Shown: piece after piece, positions 45,450 through 54,720 of the stretch
Layout: the number at the start of each line of letters is the position of its first letter
Numbering within the stretch: position 1 is the stretch's first letter
Source: Myxocyprinus asiaticus
Lineage: Eukaryota > Chordata > Actinopteri > Cypriniformes > Catostomidae
Direction: 5' to 3'
Length of the DNA: 64,000 bases
NCBI RefSeq assembly: GCF_019703515.2
Contig: NC_059388.1
Coordinates: 3,802,979-3,866,978, forward strand
Notes under the pieces: model-generated
Database searches by the model: none
Told to the model about the DNA's origin: nothing
Seen by the model: the letters and a program-made list of their open reading frames with translations, nothing else
Program-made: the position numbers and the translations under genes

Positions 45450-45896
45450 TGTTGTGGCTTCTGCCATCTCAGTGAAAAATCACTCTCAAAGTCTTGGGGT
45501 TTTGATGCCAGAAGATAGACTTTATTATCAGAGATAAAAAAGCAGAGTTGCTCCCAGTGCAACTCCAGAAAATGGGTTTGCCCCCTCTTAAATACATATG
45601 ATCTACCAAGGAGTGGCATGTCACCATTATCCATCACCCTGTTCTTTGACTCCAGTCTGTTTATTTTAAGAAGTGGACAGGAGACACCTGTGGAGGAGCC
45701 TCACTATATATTTTCTCAGCAGTCATGAGAGCAGTTTACCATATGTGAGCACATTCCATTCCTTCACAGGCCTCTACACTGACACACACAGTAAAATACA
45801 TGCCTGACCATCAGAAATAATTGTAGAATAAAATGGCTATATTTATATTGATCATACTTGATTAATTTATATTCAACTTGATAAAGATATTCCACA
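45450..45896 (-). mobile_element. 5' LTR of endogenous-retrovirus-like element
   Basis: Pair of 30504-30966; see that entry for signals. It lacks the 15-bp GCTAATACATTCCAT-type segment present in the other LTR. It is flanked on its outer side by AGAT (45897-45900), the target duplication, after which the L2 resumes. Confidence 0.88.
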
Positions 45897-46282
45897 AGAT
45901 CAATTAGGTCCATCGCAGTTCATCCTGGCCAGTAATTTCGGTGAGGTCTATCCTAAGTCCAAGGTTCAGGCAATGGCATATGAAGTATCCCATGTCTTAT
46001 GGTTGGAGTTGGCATCAGTTCATCCTCTGAAGTCCATCATAATAGACTGAAGTGATGTTTGGCTGGCACTGGCTGCTATTAGTCATCATCACTCAGCAAC
46101 ATGTAGCAGTGGCATCCAACATGAAGCAGGAATGAAGCTGGAGTCCCAAGGTTGAGACAGGGAAACAAATAGAATAGTATTAGCATAGATGCCATTCAAT
46201 TTATTGCAGAGTTAGAGATCACGATCAATATTTCTGGTTTCTGGTTCCGGCAGACCTAACTAAAGCAGCCTAATTGTGAGTT
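45897..46282 (-). mobile_element. L2-type LINE copy C, second piece
   Basis: Continues the L2 3' region exactly where 30503 stopped (compare 7105-7540 in copy A). It breaks at CCTAATTGTGAGTT, where the Ngaro-like element is inserted, and resumes at about 51706 (AGGTGTATGCCTG). Confidence 0.85.
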
Positions 46283-46291
46283 CAAGGATAA

Positions 46292-46407
46292 AATGAAGTT
46301 CCTAAACATAAGTTCGGAAGGAGCGAGTCCATCTAATCTTTCAATTAACAGCCAGAGTATATAAGCAGCTGTTTACGTATCTTCGGTCTCAGCTGTTTCC
46401 AGCGTTC
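46292..46407 (+). repeat. Split direct repeat A1 with TATA box
   Basis: AATGAAGTTCC...CTGTTTCCAGCGTTC, about 90% identical by eye to A2 (51407-51521). It contains TATATAAG at 46358-46365 in both copies, so the A repeat probably holds the element promoter. Confidence 0.85.
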
Positions 46408-48886
46408 GGCCCCACCCACCCGCAACAGATCCATGCGATGTCTTATTACTCTGCTTGAAGCATTCGTCCTCCTTATCAGATAAGCTATTTTGTCAAAATC
46501 ATTATGTTATTCAATGAAAGCTACCGCAACAACTCACTATTTGCATACATCGTGATAATGGCGGCTGCCACTTTAACTGTGGTTTTCCACCCTGCCTTTC
46601 TTCCTTTTTAATCATTACTCGCCGAAGCAGATCCTATTGTGTTGAGGCTGCCTCCGCAACACCAGCCACTGCTTCTCCATATACCAGTGCTACCACTTCA
46701 GATGGCCATGCACAGGTCCTTTCATCTTAAATGTCAACATTTTATTCCCACATGCTTGATTGTTTAAATCCCGTTCTAGCGCACAGGTGTTTTCCTCTTA
46801 GCGGCACTTCAGTGGTCTCTCTCACTCTCTCTCTCTCTCTCTGATTTTCTGGGGTTAGTACGGTGTATCTCCTCACAAAACTATTCCAATGCAGATACAT
46901 CAATCATGCAAGACATACTGTATATTGCACAGCAGGTGGCGGTCATACAGTACTCCTAAGGAGCGAATGGCCACAAGTGAATAATAATTGCAAGTCCATT
47001 TTCTCAGTTTGCAGTGCAGAGCTAAAGCTCTTTTATTTCTCAGATAATTTTATGCTGTTGTTCACATTGTTTTTAAAGCTGTATTTCCCAGGAAGCCCTC
47101 TTTGCAGCCCTCTTTACTCTTAGATAATTGTATGCTGTTGGTCACATTATTGTTTCTAAATGTCACTAATATTCATTTTCTCTTCTCTCTAGGCTTATGT
47201 CCCTGAAATGTTGACTGCATGCTTTCCCCCAAAATAAGAATTAGCAGAAGTTTACCCTCTAATGGCACAAGTGCAGCCCACTCTCCAGTGGCCATGGATC
47301 TAACTTTTCACAGATTATTTCTTATTCACAGGGTTGTGAAATGTCTTCCTAGTCATATTTAGGTGAAACTTATAATATTTTGTCTTTTCTACAGCAACGC
47401 CTGAAATTGTGCCTTCCGCAGGGGTTTCACCAATATTACTTCCAGCAGGTCTATGTGAGTGCCTTTTTAAATTCCTGTCACTGGATTGTATGGAGGTTTT
47501 CCTCCCGCTTTCTCTATCTAGGTGTCTTTCCTAGACTTCACCATTACCTACCAAGGAGCCAAAGATGGCAAACATTTTAGTTAAGAAAGCACAACTGCGG
47601 TGCTCCTGCCATTGGCTCAAAAACATCCCTAAGCAGCACAAATGTGCTGTCCATGTGCCACAACTGCGGCATCTTGCAGGTCATGCAACAACTCCCACGA
47701 CACCACAAAGCAGCGCAAAGGTGCTGTACAGGTGCCGCAACTGCAGAACCTTTCAGGCCGTGCCACTAAATCTCCCACCGCAACCATGTTTCCTCTTAGG
47801 GGCATGGCTCATAAATATATACCCATCGCAAACTGCAATTCGGCAAGGTTCTTTACTCTGCGCCACCCGCCATTCGAATGCAGTGTGGGCTCTCACGTTC
47901 GGATGCAGTGTGAGCCTCAGCGCATTGGTCACAGGCTCTCCCGTTTGAATCGCAGTGTGGGCCCTCCCGTTCAATCGCAGTGCAGGCTTTCCCATTTGAA
48001 TCGCAGGGTGGGCTCTCCCATTCGAATGCAGTGTGAGATTTCGTGTCGTTCACTCCATGGGCTCTCCCGTCCGAAATGCTGTATGAGCTCGAAATGATTT
48101 GTTCGAGTGCAGTGGTGGTGCAGTAATCTTAGGAGCCTTTAGCATTTCCCATTAGCCTTCGCATTGGCATTTCTTTTGCTCATGGTTAAAATGAGCCCAA
48201 CACATGAATGAAGCCTGATAAAATGAGCCTGATATAACCTCCAGAATAACCTTGTGCTTTCCTTACAGGCATGTGTAAACATAATAAAGCCATGTGTGCC
48301 TCACTTGATTCTGCCGCAGCAGCCGCCGCAGCAGCGCCCCATTTTGTACCGCCGCAGTAGTGCCCCATTTGATTGGAGCTCCTTCACTATGCCCCCAAAT
48401 ACTCAATCCACTGCCGCAGCAGTAGCTCCCCCCCTCCCCTTTTTACTATTCCATCTCCTCTACTCCACTGCCACAGCACTGCCTTAACTCTGCTCCTGCA
48501 GGAGGCTCACTTTACTCTACTGCCACAGCAGTGTTTTACAATGCTTCCACTAAAGCCCTTTGTCTTTGCTTCACAGTAGCTGTAACGAGCATTACAGCTG
48601 CGGTCACCATCTCCTCCTGTTCATTTCAAGCACCATATTTCCCTGTCTCTGGGTAGACCATCAAATGAGGCTACTGCTGCAAGGGAGTTGATCTGACAGT
48701 ATACCTATGGTACAACTCCCTATTGTCGTACACAGGTCCTTTAATCTAAACCTTCCACCCGGATCGGGCCCTTATGTGAGGCTGCCTCCATAAGCTGGCT
48801 AATTAGATGCAATATATCAATGGTACAGCCCCTATAGCTGCATAAATGTCCTTCGTCTAAACCTTCCACCCAGAGCAAGCCTTTGC
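46408..48886 (+). other. Ngaro-like element 5' interior
   Basis: No RT or Gag domain recognised. Frames such as 47642-48097 are Cys- and repeat-rich because of the 30-bp motif array (47865-48090). A CAGCAGCCGCCGCAGCAG stretch lies at about 48316-48333. Confidence 0.45.
47865..48090 (+). repeat. About 30-bp motif array, left of recombinase
   Basis: Around seven degenerate copies of GTGGGCTCTCCC-ATTCGAAT-GCAGT, with TTTGAATCGCAGTG and CCCGTTCAATCGCAG as variants. The same motif forms a larger array at 49905-50265. Confidence 0.8.
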
Positions 48887-49850
48887 GTGAGGCTGCCTCC
48901 GCAAGCCGGTTGCTTCAATGCAGTTTACCAAAATCTAGCTCCTGTAGACCACCCTCTTAGACAACTCCACACCCTATTTATGGATTCAATACTAAAAGCC
49001 ATCCCTCCTAGAACACTCCAAACTTACTGGACAGCTTGGAGTTCCTTTAAAAACTTCCACAGAGCATACAACTTAGTTTTTCCAGATTTGACCCTCCTCT
49101 CCATATCCCCTGTCATATCCCACCTCCATAATACCAAATCAATTCATCCAAGAACAAAGTCTACCTCAGTGGCATACATTTCTTCTTTAAACTCATCCAC
49201 AGCCAAGAATGTCCTTCCTTTACAAAACCCCAGATAGCTCTCCTTATCAAGAGTTTACACAAAATGAATCCCACCCATCCGGACACCAGACAACTACTAA
49301 CCATCGACATCCTAACCAAATGCCTTGTTACTCTTCGCTCCGGTCTATTTTCCCCCAACAAAACAAGAACCCTAGATGTCATGTTCAATTTGGCTTTCTT
49401 CGGCTTCCTCAGAGTCTCAGAACTCACCTTCAACGCAGCCATCCACCCCACCTTCTCCGACCTTCAATTCTTAAACCATGACACAATCCGTTTCAACATC
49501 AAACAACCCCCATTCAGCCATACCAGTCCCTGGCCTTTTTTATTCTCCAGAGAAACTCTCAAATCACCTCTCCGCTCAACCCTCTATTTGTTGATGACAA
49601 AAACCTCCCCGCGTCTAGACATTGGTTCCAAAATAATCTAAAAATTATCCTCAACAGATCCGGCATTCCTACCAAACATTTCTCTTCCCATTCCTTCCAC
49701 ATAGGGGCTGCTACTTCAGCCGCCCAGAAAGGTCTATCTGAACACCAAATTAAAATGCTCGGTCGGTGGTAATCCCACAACTTCAAAACATACATTCAAT
49801 CCAACCTCCATCACATCAGACAAGCACACCAAACACTCACATCTTTTTAG
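48887..49850 (+). pseudogene. Ngaro-type tyrosine recombinase, frameshifted
   Basis: Frame 48887-49237 gives the N-terminal core-binding part (PPRTLQTYWTAWSSFKNFHR). Frame 49264-49641 gives the catalytic N-half with FNLAFFGFLRVSELTF (first Arg). A third stretch (about 49635-49850) reads HFSSHSFHIGAATSAAQKGL, then EHQIKMLGRW, a stop and FKTYIQSNLHHIRQAHQ. The H-x-x-R box reads H-S-F-H, so the second catalytic Arg is His. The nucleophile Tyr is present. With two frame changes and a stop it is inactive. Best matched to Ngaro/Crypton-type recombinases; the split direct repeats favour Ngaro. Confidence 0.8.
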
Positions 49851-51286
49851 GCTCAGACCATGCCTCCCTACTATTACGTATCTCGCTGCTAACCTAGCCC
49901 CGATGGGCTCGTATCCATTTGGACGCAGCGAGGGCCCTCCCGTTCGAGTGTGCGTGAGCTACCACGCTTGGTGTGGACTCTCCCATTTGAATCGCCGTGT
50001 GGGCCCTCCTGACCAGATGCAACACGGGCTCTCCCATTTGAATTGCAGTGTGGGCTCCCCCGTTCGATCGCAGAGTGAGCTTTCCCATTTATATATTAGG
50101 AGCTCTCCCTTTTGAAGCACAGCGGGAGCTCTCCCATTCGAATCACAGTGTGAGCCCTTTTTTCAGGCACCGTGGGGGCTCTCCCCTTCCGAATCACAGT
50201 GTGATCCTTCATGTTCTCGACCATGAGGGATCTCCCATTCAGATCGCAGCGTGGGCCCTTCTATCTGAACAGCGGGCTGGAGGTACCAGGATTTGTTTGT
50301 CCCACAAGCGCAATGGGCCCCCATTCTCCTTATGCAATCCAGGCCCTTGCGTCAGAAGGATTGTAGCTCTATATACCATAGGCTCCCTCCTTCTGATACC
50401 GGGAGGTTTTGCTTCGGATATCGTTCGGCCCGCTCCACTGGGGATGAGGACCGCCTTCCCTTTCTGTAAAATTTGAGAGCCCATGCACTTTTGGCTCATG
50501 GGCTCCATGTCATGGATGCTGCGGCGGGACGTACTCCAGCTCTACTACTTTAAACCCTCCAGTCCAAATGCTGCTCCCACAGGAGCATTTTCAGAGTGTC
50601 ACTGTGCAGTGCTCGCTCACGACTCTTGGTCAATAAATGCAGCAGAAAGATGCATCCCAGCGCTAAGCTTACGAAATACTAATGCAGCCCCTTGAGCTTC
50701 CTGCCTTTCACACTGCCGCTGCGGTACCTCAATCACAGCATTCACCACGAACGCATCGCTGGGACATGCTTTCCAAATGTAGCTCCTGCTGGAGCCCCTT
50801 TCAAAATAACCAGCTCATAGCTTCACATGGTGGACATAGTAGGGAGATGTCGGTCCAACCTAAGCAGCAAAAACGTCTGCTCACGACTCTAGGTCAATAA
50901 AAACAGTGGTGAGATGCGTTAGCCTTTCGAATTGACGCAACCCCAGTTGACACTGCCACTGCACTACTCGCTCCCGTATACAAATAAAAAAAACACAGCA
51001 GCGTAATGCGTCCCAGCATTAAAACTCCATACAGCTCCCCCGCTAATGGAAGCTCCTGCAATAACTACCTCCAACGCCAACGTACAATAGTTGCCCTACT
51101 CACAGCTCCCGCAGAAACTAGGCAACCACCATCCCTCATCATATATCTTCATCCCTTTTAATTCACTCCTTTTGGTGGGGTTCTTCCGTACTACCAAGCC
51201 TAATGATCATCTACACCAATTCAACATCTAAGCATCCAATCCCTTTACTTTCAACTTGCTGTCCTAAACTCCTCCTGCATCTTTTT
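49851..51286 (+). other. Ngaro-like element 3' interior
   Basis: Contains the right 30-bp motif array (49905-50265) and CTGC/GCAGC-rich sequence. Related phrases recur around 50610-50760 and 50870-51015 (CACGACTCTTGGTCAATAAA / CACGACTCTAGGTCAATAAA), indicating local duplication. No conserved open frame. Confidence 0.45.
49905..50265 (+). repeat. About 30-bp motif array, right of recombinase
   Basis: Roughly ten to twelve degenerate copies of GGGCTCTCCCATTTGAATCGCAGTGT, sharing a consensus with 47865-48090. The two arrays flank the recombinase gene in the same orientation. Confidence 0.8.
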
Positions 51287-51405
51287 GGGGGGATACTTCA
51301 GAGCTCGAGTTGAAGATGCTTCCTCGAGCCCCTCCACCGTGGACAGCAAGCCAAATAAGTTTAACCATAATAGCGTAAAGAATATATGGGCAAACGAACT
51401 CGTGT
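51287..51405 (+). repeat. Split direct repeat B1
   Basis: GGGGGGATACTTCAGAGCTC... through CCAAATAAGTTTAACC to GAACTCGTG. Its first 95 bases differ from B2 at only a few positions. It contains the inverted pair GCTCGAG/CTCGAGC around a 13-nt loop, and it abuts A2 directly. Confidence 0.87.
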
Positions 51406-51406
51406 A

Positions 51407-51521
51407 ATGAAGTTCCAAAACATACGTTCGGGAGGAGAAGGTCCATCTAATCTTTCAATTAACAGTCAGAGTATATAAGTAGCTGTTTACCACTGTTCGG
51501 TCTCAGCTGTTTCCAGCATTC
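51407..51521 (+). repeat. Split direct repeat A2
   Basis: Second copy of A1. The B1-A2 junction (ACTCGTGTAATGAAG) would represent the joined ends of the circular intermediate. Confidence 0.85.
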
Positions 51522-51591
51522 CTCCACCTTCCCAACTCCACCTTTACCCTAGGCACCTTGCCCCACGTAATCATCTCCTATTTATAGTCCT

Positions 51592-51703
51592 GGGGGGGAT
51601 ACTTCAGAGCTCGAGTTGAAGCTGCTTCCTCGAGCCCCTCCACCGTGGACAGCAAGCCAAATAAGTTTAACCTTAATAGCTTAAATATTATATATAACTC
51701 GTG
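51592..51703 (+). repeat. Split direct repeat B2
   Basis: Second copy of B1, ending ACTCGTG and directly followed by resumed L2 sequence. Confidence 0.87.
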
Positions 51704-51705
51704 AG

Positions 51706-52545
51706 TTAGGTGTATGCCTGGCCAAATAGATGAGTCTTTAGTCTAGACTTAAACTGAGTGAGTGTGTCTTCATCTCGAACATTGTTAGGGAGACTATTCC
51801 ATAGTTTAGGAGCCAAATATGAAAAGGATCTACCTCATTTTGTGGATTTTGATATTCTAGGAACTATTAACAGGCCAGAATTTTGCGATCATAATGAACG
51901 TGAAGGAATATAGCATGGTAGAAGGTCACTTAAGTACTGCGGAGCTAGACCATTCAAAGCTTTTTATGTAGTTGACAGAATTTTAAAATTAATATGAAAT
52001 TTAACATGTAGCCAATGTAACGACGATAAAATGGGGCTAATATAATCATATTTCTTGGTTGTAGTCAGCACTCTGGCTGCTGCATTTTGAACCAATTAAA
52101 GTTTATTTATTGAACTTGCTGGACATCCTCCCAGTAAAGCATTACAATAATCTAGTCTTGAGGTCATGAAAGCATTAATTCGTTTTTCGGCATCAGCAAC
52201 AGTGAGCATGTTTCATAATTTAGCAATATTTCTTAGGTGTTCTACAAACATTGGTAATTTGATTTTCAAAGGACAGATTGGTATCAAATATAACACCTAA
52301 GTTCTTCGCTGTTGAAGACAATGTAACAGTACATTCATCGAGAGTCAAATTATATTTTAGTGGCTTGTTTTTAGAGGTTTTTGGTCCAATAATTAGTACC
52401 TCTGTTTTGTCGGAATTGAGTAGAAGGAAATTTCTGGCCATCCAATCTTTTATTTCATTGATACACTGCTAATTTGAAGAATTGTGAAATCTCATCAGGT
52501 TTTGAAGAAATATAAAGTTGGGTATCGTCGGCATAACAGTGGAAA
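51706..52545 (-). mobile_element. L2-type LINE copy C, third piece (RT C-terminal half)
   Basis: Minus-strand frame 52441-52220 encodes FLLLNSDKTEVLIIGP and TLDECTVTLSSTAKNLGVIF, followed by the thumb and VLTR-like region in broken frames toward 51790. The piece ends at CAGTGGAAA (52545), where the DIRS element D2 is inserted. The next L2 base is 58377 (CTTATTCC), as shown by the unbroken sequence in copy B at about 18405-18425. Confidence 0.87.
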
Positions 52546-52834
52546 TATCATGGTTACTGGTATAACCTCCGTTCCCTGATGGAGGGAACGAGACGTTGGT
52601 GTCGATGTAGTGACACTAGGGGTCACTCTTGGGAGCCCGAGACACCTCTGGTCTTTGATAAAAGGCCAATGAAAATTGGCGAGTGGTATTTGCATGCCAC
52701 TCCCCTGGACATACGGGTATAAAAGGAGCTGGTATGCAACCACTCATTCAGGTTTTACGCTGAGGAGCCGATAGAAGGTCCGGACATTTCAGCGGGTATT
52801 TCAGCGTTGTGGCAGGAGGGACCAACATCTCGTT

Positions 52835-52935
52835 CCCTCCATCAGGGAACGGAGGTTACACAAGTAACCATGACGTTCCCTATCTGTCACTCACTCGATG
52901 TTGGTGTCGATGTAGTGACACTAGGGGTCCCTATA
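52835..52935. repeat. Internal complementary region of D2
   Basis: GGTTACACAAGTAACCATGACG (complement-matching the 52546-52570 end) is joined directly to TTCCCTATCTGTCACTCACTCG (complement of the 58345-58376 end). This is the circle-junction copy diagnostic of DIRS elements. Confidence 0.85.
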
Positions 52936-53719
52936 CAAAATGCCACAAGGCTGAACGGTGTTATGTGAACTGGCGGTGTGTGGTGGGCAGACTTGCTGTG
53001 TGCCTCATAGCCAGCACACCAGGTCAACACGTAACCTCCCCCAACACAGTTATGAGTGTCGAACGGCCCTTTTTGGGGACAAGTCGACTACCCAAAGACA
53101 GAGACAGGCTTAACCCAGTCGTGGCCTCTTTTCCCTTCTCTTTTTCCACTCCCTAAAAAAGAAGGGGGATTATCCGACTGGGCCGCCAGGTCTAGTCGGG
53201 GGGTGTCCCTCCCAAGGGGAAGACACCGCGGAGACCACACCTCGCCCCAAGAGATGGGGGGATATTTTTAAGTGGAAAAATATGTCACATGGTCTTTCCA
53301 ACCAAGTGGAGAGCCTTCAAGGTAGATCCTGCCCAATGGGGAAGGAGTTACTACAAACATGGAGACTGGGGCAGAGGGGCTCTGCCCAAGGAAGACGCAG
53401 TTTGCCAGCAGGGAAACAAACTAGTGAAAGATATAGATCGCATGGGGTTTAGCCTTACAGGGAACCACCACATGCGGAGCACCTACCCCAGAACAGGGCT
53501 CTTAGTTAGCGCATATACTGGGCCGGCAGTGAGTCTCTCCGAAAACTCGACTGCCACAGGGCTCGGAGGAAGTCAACCAGGGAACAAAATTATTATTTTT
53601 TTGAACACTACTGGGAATTAACGGCGCACATCTTCAGCTCAAAAGGAGGAGGAAAGCGCTATGTGCAAGCGATACACCCGGCCGGCTATCCCGGGCTTAT
53701 CCGCTTGTGTTGCATGCCA

Positions 53720-54720
53720 CTACCTGGGACGAAACCGTTTCCACCTGGAGGTTGTAGAACCTTGCAAAGGTGTTGGGTGTTGCCCAGCCCACTGCTCTGC
53801 AATGTCTGTTAGAGAGGCACCTCTGGCCAAGGCCCAAGAAGCCGCTACACCATGGGTAGAATGGGCTCGTAGCCCTACCGGGGGCGGCATGTTTTGGGCG
53901 AGATATGCCAAAGTTATGGCGTCAACGAGCCAGTGGGCGATCCTCTGCTTGGAGACAGTGCTTCCTTTCTGCTGTGCACCAAAAGCAGACAAAGAGCTGC
54001 TCAGAGATTCTAAAGCTCTGCGTGCGATCCAAATAGATGCGTAAAGCGCGCAGCGGACACAGCGACGACAGGGCTGGGTCTGCCTCCTCCTGGGGCAGCA
54101 CTTGCAGGTTCACCACCTAGTCCCTAAAGGGGTGGTGGGAACCTTGGGCACATAGCCCGGTCAGGGTCTCAGGATCACGTGAGAGTAACCTGGACTGAAC
54201 TCCAGGCACGTTTCGCTGACAGAGAATGCTTGCAGGTCACCTACCCTTTTGATGGAAGTGAGCGCAGTCAGGAGGGCAGTCTTCAAGGAGAGTGCCTTAA
54301 GCTCGGCTGACTGCCAAGGCTCAAAGGGGACTCTCTGTAGACCCTGAAGAACTACAGAGGTCTGATGAGGGAACGAGGTGCGGGCTGGAGGGATTCAGCC
54401 TCCTGGCACCTCTTAGGAACCTGATGATCAGGTCATGCTTCCCTAAGGACTTACCGTCGACTGCGTCGTGGTGTGCTGCTATGGCAGCAACATACACCTT
54501 CAAGGTGGAAGGGGACAGCCTCCCTTCCAACCTCTCTTGCAGGAAGAAAAGCACTGATCTGACTGCGCATCTCTGGGGGTCTTCCCAACGGGAAGAACAC
54601 CACTTAGGGAACAGACGCCTCTTAAAGGCATACAGGCGCCTCGTAGAGGGAGCCCTAGCCTGAGTGAACATGTCTACCATCGCAGATGGGAGACAGCTTA
54701 GGTCTTCCGCATCCCATCCA
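53720..54720 (-). pseudogene. DIRS tyrosine recombinase (D2), frameshifted
   Basis: The N-terminal domain is in the long frame ending at 54321 (MFTQARAPSTRRLYAFKRRL, then STLKVYVAAIAAHHDA). The catalytic domain continues in frames 54116-53922 and 53992-53720 (MPPPVGLRAHSTHGVAASWA). The H-x-x-R box reads H-S-T-H, so the Arg is lost. After TDI the frame shifts, and the nucleophile region is read out of frame (WAGQHPTPLQGSTTS corresponds to GWATPNTFARFY). Less intact than the D1 recombinase. Confidence 0.82.

Larger units (their letters stand above)
30504..45896 (-). mobile_element. Endogenous-retrovirus-like LTR element, heavily invaded and decayed
   Basis: Paired LTRs (30504-30966 and 45450-45896) are flanked by AGAT (30500-30503 and 45897-45900) inside an L2 LINE. 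A polypurine tract (complement of 30967-30980, AAAAGGGGGG) precedes the 3' LTR. Removing the piggyBac, Tc1 and DIRS inserts leaves about 7.8 kb, a normal retroviral length. The interior is AT-rich and almost entirely non-coding. The only recognisable coding remnant is at 42497-42814. It cannot replicate. Confidence 0.82.
46283..51705 (+). mobile_element. Ngaro-like YR element with split direct repeats, RT not found
   Basis: Terminal organisation is A1 (46292-46407), interior, B1 (51287-51405), A2 (51407-51521), B2 (51592-51703). This A...B-A-B split direct repeat arrangement is characteristic of Ngaro-type YR retrotransposons. The interior encodes a tyrosine recombinase (48887-49850), but I find no RT, RNase H or Gag signature in the remaining 3.5 kb. 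That space holds two arrays of a roughly 30-bp motif and CAG/CCG-rich stretches. It lies in the L2 LINE without a clear target duplication, as expected for YR integration. Deletion derivative or a distinct RT-less lineage. Confidence 0.78.

Noticed and set aside
45329..45637. 102-codon minus-strand open frame
   Set aside because: Runs through LTR R/U5, primer site and leader; not a coding region in LTR elements.
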